The notes under the pieces: model-generated | Seen by the model: the letters and a program-made list of their open reading frames with translations, nothing else | What the model was told of the DNA's origin: nothing | Database searches by the model: none | Assembly: GCA_014607495.2 (NCBI GenBank) | Contig: CP053172.1 | Location: 7,950,888-8,014,887 of the forward strand | Source of the DNA: Carposina sasakii | Lineage: Eukaryota; Arthropoda; Insecta; Lepidoptera; Carposinidae | Reading direction: 5' to 3' | Length of the DNA stretch: 64,000 bases | Made by a program: the position numbers and the translations under genes | In this document: positions 18,905 through 28,517 of the stretch, in pieces | Layout of the letters: every line of letters begins with the position of its first letter | Position numbering within the stretch: position 1 is the first letter of the stretch

Positions 18905-19396
18905 ATTAGAGAACATCATGTGTGGGGTTAACCGTCGATATTATACGAACGAAATTCGAGTCTTACGAAATATGTAGTCCGTCAGGTAAGGTTTGTAATG
19001 GCCACGAGTTGGGAGATCCGCTTAGTATTTTAGATAGATTTATTGGTATTTTACGTGTACAAACAAGGTTTATACATAAAAATAGATTTGATTTTGCCGC
19101 CCACACGTAAAGATAAAGCTGGAAATAATAAGAAAATAAACATGTGTCATCGAAAAAATGTTTTAAAAATGTTTAAATGTAAGTTTTTGACTAAACAAGT
19201 TTTTACTGTGCAGATGTATTCTTCTTTAAAAAGTTTGTTACATTATATTATGCTAATTAGATATGTAATTCTGTTCCATAATGTTCTGTTTTGTTCTGTT
19301 TTTATTATAACTATTTTACTTTTTTTGTTATGTATCTGGTTGGGCTGAAGGTATTGTATACCAATGCCCGTAATAAATTAAAAAAAAAAAAAAAAT
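18905..19396 (+). mobile_element. Probable non-LTR 3' end with poly(A) tail
   Basis: An AT-rich region closes with CAATGCCCGTAATAAATT and a pure A15 run (19380-19395), as at the end of an inserted retroelement copy. A 101-codon open frame within it (19043-19348) looks like 3' UTR, not a protein. Confidence 0.5.
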
Positions 19397-19483
19397 AGTA
19401 AACATAACCTATAAAGGGTATTGGTATTCAAATTTTTACAACCAAAATTGAATTGAATTAATTGAACTAATTATTTGCAACCC

Positions 19484-19654
19484 ATGAACGTATTGCAAAA
19501 ACCATTAAAATCAACAAACGAATGTGCTGAAATGTCTGTGCACACATATTTTTGCTTTTGTTGTTTGTCTACAACAGATGAATTTATCAATATCCATGCT
19601 CTGGACGAAGATACAAATTATTTAAATATATTAAGTGAGATTTTCTCCGTTAAC
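19484..19654 (+). CDS. ZAD-ZNF exon 1 (first half of ZAD)
   Basis: ATG at 19484 (in frame after a TTG). 57 codons from [20 protein letters not shown], with FCFCCLS as the first ZAD cysteine pair. Donor GTGAGT at 19655. Confidence 0.85.
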
Positions 19655-22600
19655 GTGAGTATACCGGACTTTTACTAATATAGGATAAACATTCTAGTTT
19701 ATGCTTATGATTTTTTTGTTATATTGGAAGCGACCACCGCCGCCGCTCCGCCTTTTGTTTTTTGTCGACATATTGTTCCCACTAGCTTCCACTATTTATC
19801 TACGTACGTCTCGTACGTATTAATATTTTCTATGACTCAATTCATTAATTTCAGTTATTCCCTAATCACGCAGTAGAAGATGATGTATGCCACATATGTG
19901 TAGTGTGTGCAAAATCTCTGAGAGCAATTCAGCAGTTCCAAATAAAGCTGCTGAATACATTGCATGTACTTAAAACTAATGGGAGTAAGTTTTCATTTAG
20001 ACTACATAATTTTTTATAAACTTTACAAGGCAGCAAAAGAGTAGCATCATAACTCATGTTGTTCTTATTTTTCTTACTTTTATTACAACATAATAGTGAT
20101 TGGTTGGCTGATTCACTACCATGGAGAAGAAATAAAAGAGGAGCAGCGGTTAAGTATATTTTCATACAAAAATTGTGTGTTGTGGAGCGGGGGTGAAGTA
20201 TGGGATGAGGGGAGCATTGAACACTGTAGCCCTGACCTTTTACATAGAAACCACCTTGTAGTGACTAGTCAAACTACTTGCCCATTATCAATATGGTTCA
20301 AGATTGTTTTACTAGTGCATTTACTCCTCACTAGATGGCAATATTATACTATGTTTTAGTAAAAAAGTACCCTGATAAAAGCGCTAGTCTCTTTGTAATT
20401 TTAATACGGTTACATTTCAGAGCACAAGCGTGTGGTTACAGCTACCGCGTTACACACACTGGCCCTGAAGCTCCGCCCCTATCATGACGTCATAACCTCA
20501 TGATTACCACACGACTCAGTTCATAGTCCCACCTCCTCTTTTATACCTTCTTCATGTTCATTACATATTACAAAGCAAAGTCACTTTCGACTGTCTGTCC
20601 CTCCCTATGTATGCTTAGATTTTTCAAACTACACAACAGATTTTGATGGTTTTTTTTTATAGTGATTCAAGCAGAAGTTTTATTGGTATATAGCACTGAA
20701 CCCTAGGAAGCCAGGATGTGTCACTAGTTAATAAAATGAATATATAAGTTTTTTTTTCTATAAAAAGTGGTATGGAAAGGGTTAATTGGCTTTCTCTTCC
20801 CTTTCTCCTTAATTTGCATATTAGATACAGTAGTTTATTGTATTTTCCAGTTATAAGCCTATCCCATGATGCGGATGCTAACGTAATTGTGGATATGATG
20901 ACATATGAGCATGGTGTAGTTGATGATATCAAAACGGAACTCGATTATGAAGTAGGTCAAGAATATGTATCGGGTATGCATGTATTAACTTACTATTAAT
21001 AGATATAAGAATAAATGATTAGGCATGATGAGTATTTAGTCATTATAGTGCTGCATACAAACTTGAATGGCTACTAAAATGTTATAGTAGAAACATGAAT
21101 GTATAAAGAATAACGGACAGAGTGTTGTCAATACACGGAGTGAAGCATTCATAGTAAGCTCGGTACGGATATTCCATGGAGTACGGATGTGTATTGACGC
21201 GTTATCGACCCACACATACAAACTACTAGAAAATACGCATACATGCGCAACGCGCCGCCCGCCATTACGGTGCTTCTGTGCATTGGCAGCATTACGTCCG
21301 TTGCTAGTGGACGCGACTTCGTCCCGCCATTACCAAAGCGCGCCATCTATTGCTTCTGACAAATAATTAGCAATAAATTAAAATTGCGACTATAATTTGA
21401 GCAGTTGGACGAACTCACATGGTTGTAATCTTTATTACATTGTCGAGATTTATATATATTCATGAGTAGAAAATATTATAAATACGAAAGTAACTCTGTT
21501 TATCTGTCTGTCTCGCTTTTACACCAAAAACTACTGAACAGATTGAAATGTTTGGTACACATATAGTCTAGACTCTAGAGCCTGAGACCTTTTTATCCCA
21601 CATAATTTCGACATTTCGTTTTTCCTGCAGTCCACGCGGGTAGAGTCGCGGGTGTCATATGCCCTCCCCCAGAGCACGCCACAAGGCTTTATCTCCCGTT
21701 TTTGCCAACTAATCACTACCAGCCACCCTCTTTAAGTCATCGGTCCATCTGGCCGGAGGCGCGGTCTCCATTCGAGAACCCGCTTACTCCACCGTCCACC
21801 GGTTCTACGACAGATGTGGCCGGCCCATTGCCATTTCAATCTGTTACTTCTGCCAGGTAATCTTGTTTCGGACATGTAATATATATTACGTTAACATTGC
21901 AGATACATCAGCTAGTCCAATACGAACTGTGATCAGAAATGAGCCGGCCGATAATAGTGTTAACAAGAGGCGTGCCAGTAAAAATGACAAGGCAAGAAGA
22001 TCCCAGATGGATCCATACATAGGCACTCTAGAGGGCAAAGATCTCAAGTGCGTGGTGTGCGGAGTGGTGCAAATGAACAAGTATATGTATCACCAGCACA
22101 TGAATGCACACTTTCCTAATCATATTTGCGACACATGCGGTAAAGGTAGGTTTTGTTTGTGTTTTTTTTTTTTGTACCTACCCTCATATTTAGGTAGGTA
22201 ATAATACATACATGGTAAGGCGCCTGCTCGCACAAAGTCCTAATTTATTTGTCTCTTTCTAGACTAAATAAAATGATATTTAACACATTTGCTGCGGGCA
22301 GACTTTCTAATGGTGCCGATATCAGGTAAACGCCTAGTGCCAGGTCGGCAGCACCTCTAGAAAGCTTAAAAGACGCAAATACGTATTCGTCGCTTAATGT
22401 GTAGATAATAATAATCTTTTTGTAATTACCTCAGGTTTTGTTTCCGAAAAGAAGCTAAAGCGCCATCTGCCGGCGCACAAACACGGACCGTTTAAATGTG
22501 ATATCTGTGACGCGGTGTTTGCTAACTTTAATACTCTATCCTCACATAGGTAAGTGAGATAATATGGTCGATTCTGACCGTCACCCTTAACGTAAAACTA

Positions 22601-25600
22601 GATAGGTTTGTCTCTCTCCATTCTTAACATAACTGGCTGCGACAGAAAGGGACAGGTAGGACTAACTTTAAGTGTAGGTTTAAGTGTTCAGAAAAACTAA
22701 TGTAATGGTTTATGTAAACACTGTTGGCACGAACTATTGTGAGTTGTGTGGAAATAAATAAGATTTTTTTTTTTAAAAGTGTCAGAAGCGACCATAGTGA
22801 GGGATTTTCTGACTAACTAAACTATTTTAAGTGAAAAAAATTGTACAAATCGCCTGGATAGATGGCCTGAGCGAATCTCCTACCTGAAATTCTGTATGGA
22901 GAGGTGAAGGGAGGGAGTTAAGTAGGAGATTCGCTCACGCCATCTATTTTTGACAGTTATTTTGACTTGTCAGAAAATCTTTCATTATCCTTTGTCTGCA
23001 GGCAACGCAAGCATGTGAACAACGGCCTCGTATACAAGTGCGGTCTGTGTCCGCAGAGGTTCCGCACTCCGAACCGGCAAACAGCGCCATCTGTCGTCCG
23101 CCCACGGCACCTGAACCCGACCGCAAGTACGTCTGCTCACACTGCGGGAAGCGGTGGACGTATTCCTGTGAGAATGGCTCAGTTTTTAGATACTTATAGT
23201 AGATAATTTACCAGTGGACGTCCGCGACTCAGTCCACGTGGTCTGCAGAAAAAACAAAATTTTGAAATTATCCAGGATAAAAATATTTTCCCGGGATAAA
23301 AAGTAGTCTAGCCTATGTGTTATTCTGATATGTAAGCTATATTATTGTAAAGTTTCATCAAAATCCATTCAGTGGTTTTTGCGTGCACAAACTATCGCGT
23401 TTATAATTAGTAGGATTGCACACACACACACAATACAAAAATATTAATTACAACATAAAAGAAGAGATGTATGTACAATGGCAAGCTTATCGCTATAAGA
23501 GATCTCTTCCAGCAAGCCAAGCAAATGCAACTTTATTTATTTTTTGTCCGCTGATATTTATTTGTTGTTTCTTCTATGCTGCTCTGGGAGTGAAAAAATA
23601 TTACGTAAAAAACGTATAATACTACAGCTGCTTCTCTTCCCGGGCATACTGTACAAGTCAGTAGAGGGACAAGAGGGTCTTGGTGTTTTGTAGGCGATGG
23701 GCTGACCACCTGTCACTACTAACCGAACTTGTACATCTCAACTATACCCTCAAAATTGGCCAGAAGTGGCACCATGTGGTTCTATCGGCCCTTGGTGCTC
23801 TGCCTACCCCGTAAGGGATAAAGGCGTGATTATATGTATGTATATATCGTTACAGCTAGTCTAAGCGCACACATACGTAACACACATATGCGGGATCGTG
23901 CGCCGGCGCCGGAGACGCGGGAACTACGCTGTCAGATATGTTGGAAGGCGTAAGTCACTGCATACACTACATAGTACAAAACAAAGTCGCTTCCCGCTAT
24001 CTGTTCTGCCCGTATGTATGCTTAGATATTTCAAACTACGCAACGGATTTTTAAATAGATGATGATGATGATCTCCGACCGTATTTCGGCCAAGGCGACC
24101 AATCTCTACGGAGATTGGCCAGGTACGCAGGAGATATTATAGTGCACAAGTGTGTGCGCAAACACAGATGCACTCTCTATTCAGTTACTCTCATAGTCCG
24201 ATGGGACGGAAAGGCGACACGACCGGAGAGAGATCAGGCGCAGGACCAACGGTTTTACGTGCTTTCCGAGGATACGAGCTAAGTGACCATTTTTTGCAAC
24301 ATTAAAATCTGTACATGAAATAAATTCATTGGTTGGTTTTAAATAAATAGAATGATTATATGTATAGTATCGGCATTGCATCCGTGCGAAGCCGGGGCGG
24401 GTCGCTAAGTATTGGGATAACATGTATAAGTACCAGGTCATCATCATCTTCCTGCCCTTTTGTCATTATTTATGGGATCGACGCAATATGGTTTCTTTCG
24501 AAACTCTTTCTATTAACGGCTGGCTGCCTAACTGACGCCAATCTTCTTCGTGTATAGCTAAGTGACTATTTTTAGAATATTAAAACCTGACGGCTAACTT
24601 CCTCGAGTGCCTAGTTTACACACGAGGACTTAGTATTAGTGACAAGTACTAAGCGCTTAGCTACTAAATTCGTGTGAACCGGGCATATAGCTAAAGTGAT
24701 AATTTTAGTACACAGGTAAGTATATTAAAATCTGTACATGAAATAAATTCAGTGGCACAGGCCCGTGACTGCAATTAAACCTATTGCCATGGAGAATAAA
24801 TAAAAGAGGAGTAGCGGCTAAGTATATTTTCATACAAAAATAGTGTGCCGCGGAGCGGGGGTGAAGTATGGGACGAGGGGAGCATTGAACACTGTAGCAC
24901 TGCCCATTTACATAGAAACCACCTTGTAGTGACTAGTCAAACTACTTGCTCACTATCAATATGGTTCAATTGTTTTACTAGTGCAATTACTCGCCACTAG
25001 ATGGCAATATTTATACTACGTTTTAGTAAAAAGTACACTGATAAAAGCGCTGTCTTTGTAATTTTAATACGGTTACATTTCGGAGCACAAGCGTGTGGTT
25101 ACAGCTACTGCGTTACACTGGCGCTGAAGCTCCGCCCCTATCATGACGTCATGGCCTCACGATTGCCACACGACTCAGTTCATAGTCCCACCTCCTCTTT
25201 TATACCTTCTTCGTGACCTGTGCCTTCCGACAGGACAGCGCACGTCTTATATCACCGTCAATGTAAATGTGTACAAGTAAACGAGATAAATAATGGTTTC
25301 TTCATATTGTCTTGCTAATTTATTTTTCTTAAACCTCATTTGCATGATCCCATTTTCATTCCTGTTGCATGCAATAAATGACTGGCATGTTTGGCCAAAC
25401 CCATTATTAATCTTGTACAACTGTACTTCCTTAACGCATTCACTGCAGGCGACGACGTATTTGCGTCCTCACACTAGTTAGGCGTTGAACTGATGTTCGA
25501 CATGCTCAGGAAAATCTGCCGGCAGCGAATGTGGTAAATGATCTCATCTCAGGCGAGCAGCTAGATACTTGTCAGAGATTTTTTCATCTGGCCCCGCTAA

Positions 25601-25898
25601 GCTAAACTTGACTGTGGGATCTGATTTGCGATCTTGCAGTTCTAGCTAACCTATTTGGTAATACATACGGGTCAGCCGTTCGTTTATTTATATGTATACT
25701 TATGATGATATAGGTATTTCATTTTTCTTTTCAGATTTCCACGAAAGAAATCTCTAGTAGTCCATATGAGGACGCATACGGGTGAAAAACGCTTTGGATG
25801 CAACGAGTGCGGTAAGCGGTTCATTACAGAAATACACTCTATTGTGTCACCTTAAGACACATCATCATGGTAATGACGATTCGATGCTGGTTGAATAA
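19484..25898 (+). CDS. ZAD-C2H2 zinc-finger protein, eight coding exons, frame broken by three +1 indels
   Basis: Probable DNA-binding regulator of the insect ZAD family. Exons: 19484-19654, 19855-19984, 20851-20973, 21903-22145, 22435-22549, 23002-23167, 23856-23949, 25735-25898. The N-terminal ZAD uses FCFCC (about residue 27) and CHICVVC (about 70). An acidic linker follows, then seven C2H2 fingers: [50 protein letters not shown] (with HTGEKR linker) and CNECGKRF. Phases join correctly only if one extra base is skipped at three homopolymers: two in exon 6 (CGGCAAACAG near 23080 and GGCACCTGAA near 23110) and one in exon 8 (GAAATACACT near 25830). Corrected length is about 400 aa. All three look like one extra base in a short run, so either assembly errors or early decay. 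The AATAAA overlaps the stop. Introns carry MITEs and retroelement pieces. Confidence 0.85.
19855..19984 (+). CDS. ZAD-ZNF exon 2 (second half of ZAD)
   Basis: The acceptor TTAATTTCAG ends at 19854 and the donor GTAAGT is at 19985. Encodes [20 protein letters not shown]. Confidence 0.88.
20120..20556 (+). mobile_element. MITE-C, full copy (437 bp)
   Basis: Ends CATGGAGAAGAAATAAAAGA and CCTCTTTTATACCTTCTTCATG-like, inverted over about 24 bp. The body contains GACTAGTCAAACTACTTG and TATCATGACGTCAT. In ZNF intron 2. Flanking target duplication is not clear. Confidence 0.85.
20851..20973 (+). CDS. ZAD-ZNF exon 3 (acidic linker)
   Basis: The acceptor TATTTTCCAG ends at 20850 and the donor GTATGC is at 20974. 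Encodes [20 protein letters not shown], then [20 protein letters not shown]. Confidence 0.8.
20980..21902. repeat. ZNF intron 3: repeat P and RTE remnant, minus strand
   Basis: 21465-21660 is a reverse repeat P (GCGACTCTACCCGCGTGGAC in reverse). 21655-21845 in reverse reads [18 protein letters not shown] and then [10 protein letters not shown], the C-terminal part of an RTE polyprotein with a stop. 21000-21460 shows nothing recognised. Confidence 0.7.
21903..22145 (+). CDS. ZAD-ZNF exon 4 (finger 1, start of finger 2)
   Basis: The acceptor AACATTGCAG ends at 21902 and the donor GTAGGT is at 22146. Basic stretch [14 protein letters not shown], then [20 protein letters not shown] and HICDTCGK. 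Confidence 0.88.
22295..22405. repeat. MITE-like repeat (TTAACACATTTGCTGCGGGC)
   Basis: TTAACACATTTGCTG at the left and CGCTTAATGTGTAGA at the right. The core GGTGCCGATATCAGGT and ACACCTCTAGAAAGC recurs at 44940-45070; a related end is at 25435-25535. Confidence 0.6.
22435..22549 (+). CDS. ZAD-ZNF exon 5 (fingers 2-3)
   Basis: The acceptor ATTACCTCAG ends at 22434 and the donor GTAAGT is at 22550. Encodes [17 protein letters not shown], then [17 protein letters not shown]. Confidence 0.9.
22558..22800. mobile_element. TIR MITE (GGTCGATTCTGACCGTCAC), copy 2
   Basis: Left GGTCGATTCTGACCGTCAC and right GTGTCAGAAGCGACCATA are inverted. The core TCTCTCTCCATTCTTAACAT is shared with 18691-18848. 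The left-end motif also occurs at 37431. Confidence 0.68.
22858..22947. repeat. Small fold-back repeat, about 90 bp
   Basis: ATAGATGGCCTGAGCGAATC and TCCTAC pair with GTAGGA and GATTCGCTCACGCCATCTAT. Arms of about 26 bp around a 38-bp loop. Confidence 0.8.
23002..23167 (+). CDS. ZAD-ZNF exon 6 (fingers 3-5), two frame shifts
   Basis: The acceptor TTTGTCTGCAG ends at 23001. The donor GTGAGA at 23168 is chosen because T|CT restores WTYSSSLSAH spacing. Finger 4 ([13 protein letters not shown]) continues one frame over as [10 protein letters not shown], and again one frame over as [15 protein letters not shown]. Confidence 0.78.
23210..23415 (+). repeat. Dispersed repeat P, plus
   Basis: AGTGGACGTCCGCGACTCAG, then CCGGGATAAAAAGTAG and TTTATAATTAGTAGGAT. 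An (AC)n run follows at 23418-23432. Confidence 0.75.
23635..23850 (+). mobile_element. Non-LTR-like 3' fragment ending 6 bp before a ZNF exon
   Basis: CCCGGGCATACTGTACAAGT, GGCGATGGGCTGACCACCTG, AGAAGTGGCACCATGTGGTT, GTAAGGGATAAAGGCGTGAT and then TATGTATGTATATAT. The longest copy of this family in the window; its 3' end is almost touching the acceptor at 23855. Confidence 0.75.
23856..23949 (+). CDS. ZAD-ZNF exon 7 (fingers 5-6)
   Basis: The acceptor ATCGTTACAG ends at 23855 and the donor GTAAGT is at 23950. Encodes [20 protein letters not shown], then [10 protein letters not shown]. There is no polypyrimidine tract before the acceptor. Confidence 0.85.
23950..24787. repeat. ZNF intron 7, repeat fragments
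   Basis: 24375-24415 contains the repeat Q core CGTGCGAAGCCGGGGCGGGT. 24430-24545 matches 12500-12600 in reverse. (GAT)n at 24059-24071. 24090-24125 has a small hairpin (CCAATCTC...GAGATTGG). No coding feature seen. Confidence 0.5.
24788..25215 (+). mobile_element. MITE-C, third copy (428 bp)
   Basis: CATGGAGAATAAATAAAAGA to TTTATACCTTCTTCGTG. About 90% like the copy at 20120 by eye. Second MITE-C within the same gene. Confidence 0.85.
25435..25560. repeat. MITE-like repeat (TTAACGCATTCACTGCAGGC)
   Basis: TTAACGCATTCACTGCAGGC at the left and GCCGGCAGCGAATGTGGTAAA at the right are inverted. Related to 22295 and 44940. Confidence 0.6.
25735..25898 (+). CDS. ZAD-ZNF exon 8 (finger 6 end, finger 7), one frame shift
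   Basis: The acceptor TTCTTTTCAG ends at 25734. Reads [20 protein letters not shown] and [12 protein letters not shown]. After an extra A it continues as [10 protein letters not shown] and NDDSMLVE to TAA at 25896. Uncorrected, it stops at 25852. Confidence 0.8.
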
Positions 25899-25899
25899 A
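25894..25899 (+). terminator. ZAD-ZNF polyadenylation signal overlapping the stop
   Basis: GAATAAAT: the AATAAA shares bases with the TAA stop. Confidence 0.55.
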
Positions 25900-26072
25900 T
25901 TTGTTTTTTTTTTATATTTTGTTTATTTCTTTGTAATTTTTTATTTAAGTCAGACGTGGAGCCTACCGCTGCTTTTCGGGCACAAATACAACAGCAATTT
26001 CGATGCGGGAAAGCCGTGTCTATATGTATGTATGTATGTACTTTTTGTGTACAATGCAGAATAAGAATAAAA

Positions 26073-26207
26073 CCACCCGCGAGATGGACGGACGACCTAT
26101 CCAATGCCGCGGGTATCGGTTGGATGCAGGCCGCTTCCGACCGGTCGGAATGGGGGTTGTTAGGGGAGGCCTATGTCCAGCGGTGGACCTCTCATGACAT
26201 TTCATAA
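26073..26207 (+). pseudogene. RTE polyprotein 3' end, remnant
   Basis: Reads ARWTDDLSNAAGIGWMQAAS then DRSEWGLLGEAYVQRWTSHD to a stop, the classic last residues of an RTE/BovB element. 5'-truncated. Confidence 0.75.
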
Positions 26208-26369
26208 TGTGGAAAACACGCGTAGAAGTAAATTACTGAATTTCAAGAATTTAGACGCATATGTTTGAATAAAACAAAGATAGCAAAGTTATCGTTAAAT
26301 CAGCGACTTTGATGTTTGGCAGGAGTCGCAAACTTGAGGTTATGTTATAAGCTAGTATAATCTGTATAA

Positions 26370-26455
26370 ATAACATATGTTATAGCTGTGCCGATGCGCG
26401 GCTTCACTAGAATACATCAGCTGCATCTCCTTCCATGCATGTCGTAGGAGTTGAC
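26370..26455 (+). repeat. Dispersed repeat R fragment
   Basis: GATGCGCGGCTTCACTAGAA, then CATCAGCTGCATCTCCTTCC and GTCGTAGGAGTTGACTAAGG. Also at 31610, 44700, 47690 (reverse), 49195, 56360 and 62090. Often continues with CTGCAGTTCTGGCTACCCCA. Confidence 0.7.
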
Positions 26456-26528
26456 TAAGGAATATCTATTTACATTTTCTTCTTCAACTTTGTACATCTT
26501 CCTTGTTATAAACTTTATTTGTGTAAAC

Positions 26529-26704
26529 CTACACGGGCGGTTCTCCCGCCGCGGGAATCCGCTCCCGCCCCATCAAACTACACGGGACGCGGTTTATCAC
26601 TGTCTTTTGTTCATTTCAACATGGATCCGCCACGCACGACTAGCGAGCGTCCTCGCACAAGGTCCTGCGCAGAATGACGCAATAGCGGGAAACCGCCCGT
26701 GTAG
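26529..26704. mobile_element. GC-rich TIR MITE (CTACACGGGCGGTT)
   Basis: Left CTACACGGGCGGTTCTCCCG and right CGGGAAACCGCCCGTGTAG are inverted; 176 bp. A related outward end (GGGACAACCGCCCGTAGG) sits at 27008-27025. Confidence 0.8.
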
Positions 26705-26716
26705 TTAACAGCGCCG

Positions 26717-26864
26717 CCCCTGATTACGTAAAAGCAATAGCAAAGCCGAAGCCGCGCGATCACGATAATCTCGAGTGTGTGTGTGCGAGGTGCGGGGCGC
26801 GGGAGGACGTCGAGCGCTCGTTGCGCGCACGAGATTATGCTATTGCTTTTACGTAATCAGGGGG
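26717..26864. mobile_element. TIR MITE (CCCCTGATTACGTAAAAGCA)
   Basis: Left CCCCTGATTACGTAAAAGCA plus ATAGCAAAG, right AGCATAATCTCG-side GCTATTGCTTTTACGTAATC then AGGGG. 148 bp. A related copy is at 47338-47490. Confidence 0.8.
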
Positions 26865-27630
26865 CGAGTTATCAGCGGCGGTTTGATGCTGCATGCGGCT
26901 GTCGTATTTCGCCCACCTGTAAACCGCGGTGGGAAACCGCGCAGTGTAGTATGAAGCATACAACTTCCATATAAAATTGTGTCGGTTCAGATGCGGATTC
27001 CCGCGCCGGGACAACCGCCCGTAGGGTTGCCAGGCCGAAAAACCAAAAAGGACATTTGGGTAAAAAAGCCGGACACCCTAAATTATTTAGAATTTTGTGT
27101 CTCAGTATTAATAAGTACGAAAAATATTGTAGCTGAATTGAATCACAATTAACACCAGCACGAGCGCAAAATTTTGTAATAAAAGGTAGCCTATTCTTCT
27201 TGAAATTGCTATTAGACTTTTCAGAGTTACTAGAAACCTGTTCGTCCAGGAGGCTTAGACGTTATGGTGGGCGACAACGAAGTTTCGATAACTTTACGAT
27301 CTTCGCTGTCGCTTATAAAATTATTGCATTGCCTAACTTGGCTTAAGTCCCAGAGGGTGGTCATGAGTCCCATGACCCCATGGATCCGCGCTTGGTGAAA
27401 AGTCTAACATAAGCCGGACAGGCCGGATAACGTTAATTTTGGCCGTTCAGCACGCACAGCATAAACCCTTGAATGCTACTGAAACCTGAATCTTGGATAA
27501 CACATAAAATGGATTTAAAACCTACCTACATTACCCTACTTATATTCCTGTGTCCCCTAGATGGGGCAGAGGGCCTCCACAGATCTCCGCCATCCCGTTC
27601 GGTTCTGAGCATCGCGTTTTATTTCGCTCC
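26865..27630. other. Intergenic stretch, nothing coding recognised
   Basis: GC-rich to about 27030, then AT-rich. GTTGCCAGGCCGAAAAACC at 27026 and CATAAGCCGGACAGGCC at 27410 look like ends of an unassigned repeat. No ORF with recognisable content. Confidence 0.4.
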
Positions 27631-27943
27631 AGCATGCGTATTATGCATTTGGTGAGAGAGAGAGAGAGAGATGTCTCACTTTTAAACGTCAAATTCACAG
27701 AGCTAAGTAATAATTAGACAAGGCAAGTGTTTCTAGTTGTTGTGTAAAAGGGTTTGCAAACCACTTCTATCAGCCCTAATTCACTCAGTCCAGGCTCGAG
27801 AACGAGTGTCTATTTTAATTCCTAAGTCTATTCTTACATGCAAAGTACATACACTTAGTTTATCTAGTTATTAATAGCTCTGTGAGTTTGACGTTTAAAA
27901 GTGAGACATCTCGCTCTCACCAAATTCATCATACGGGTGCAGG
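27631..27943. mobile_element. TIR MITE (CCTGCACCCGTATGATGAAT), copy 2
   Basis: Same arms as 8043-8351, reversed. The left arm contains a (GA)8 expansion at 27653-27671 where copy 1 has GAGAGCGAG. Confidence 0.82.
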
Positions 27944-28517
27944 TCTCCCTTACTTTCTTCGCCTCTTCCTACATACCTACTTCTTAGCTTTTACCATAGA
28001 GGTAGAAATTACTCCCTACCTACCTACTTGATTACTACCTACAGTTTTTTAAATAATAATAATAAATAATAAATGGTTTTTTATTTAAAAGAATCCAATA
28101 CAAATAGTAGTAGGGGCTTCCCGGTAAGTAGTCATAGACACTTGTAGTGGGAAAGCCACCCTCTTCCGTTTATATATACCATTGTGGAGTGTGAGAGGTT
28201 ATGTGTGTGAGGGTGAGTGCGTGTATGTATAACTGGACCTACCCAGTTTCGGAATTTCGGCAGAGGTACTATATGTAGAACGATCGACATCCATGGTGAA
28301 ACTATTAGCTTGAGGTCTAACTAATCAGTTATTTATTTTTAGTATAATTACAACCAGAAGTTGTCAACGCCTGCAGTGTTATTGTGAACTGTTTCTATTT
28401 ACGTAAGTACGAGTAGGTGCGATCAATCATTGTAGATTACGATCAAATTAATCATATCACTTTGATCGTCCCTAGTTGTATCTAATAAGTAGGTGCCAGA
28501 TTTGATAGTAAATTATA
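27944..28517. other. Intergenic, no feature recognised
   Basis: AT-rich text with short TACC/AGGT words and no open frame of interest. Confidence 0.35.

Noticed and set aside
19043..19348. 101-codon open frame rich in Leu/Ile/Phe as a membrane protein gene
   Set aside because: AT-rich chance frame directly before a poly(A) run, most likely retroelement 3' UTR; no start context and no repeat-free support.
20096..20359. 87-codon open frame at 20096
   Set aside because: Lies inside a MITE-C copy and is not kept open in the other copies.
21863..21902. Upstream ATG extension ([11 protein letters not shown]) of ZNF exon 4
   Set aside because: The acceptor at 21902 joins in phase to exon 3; the upstream codons are intron.
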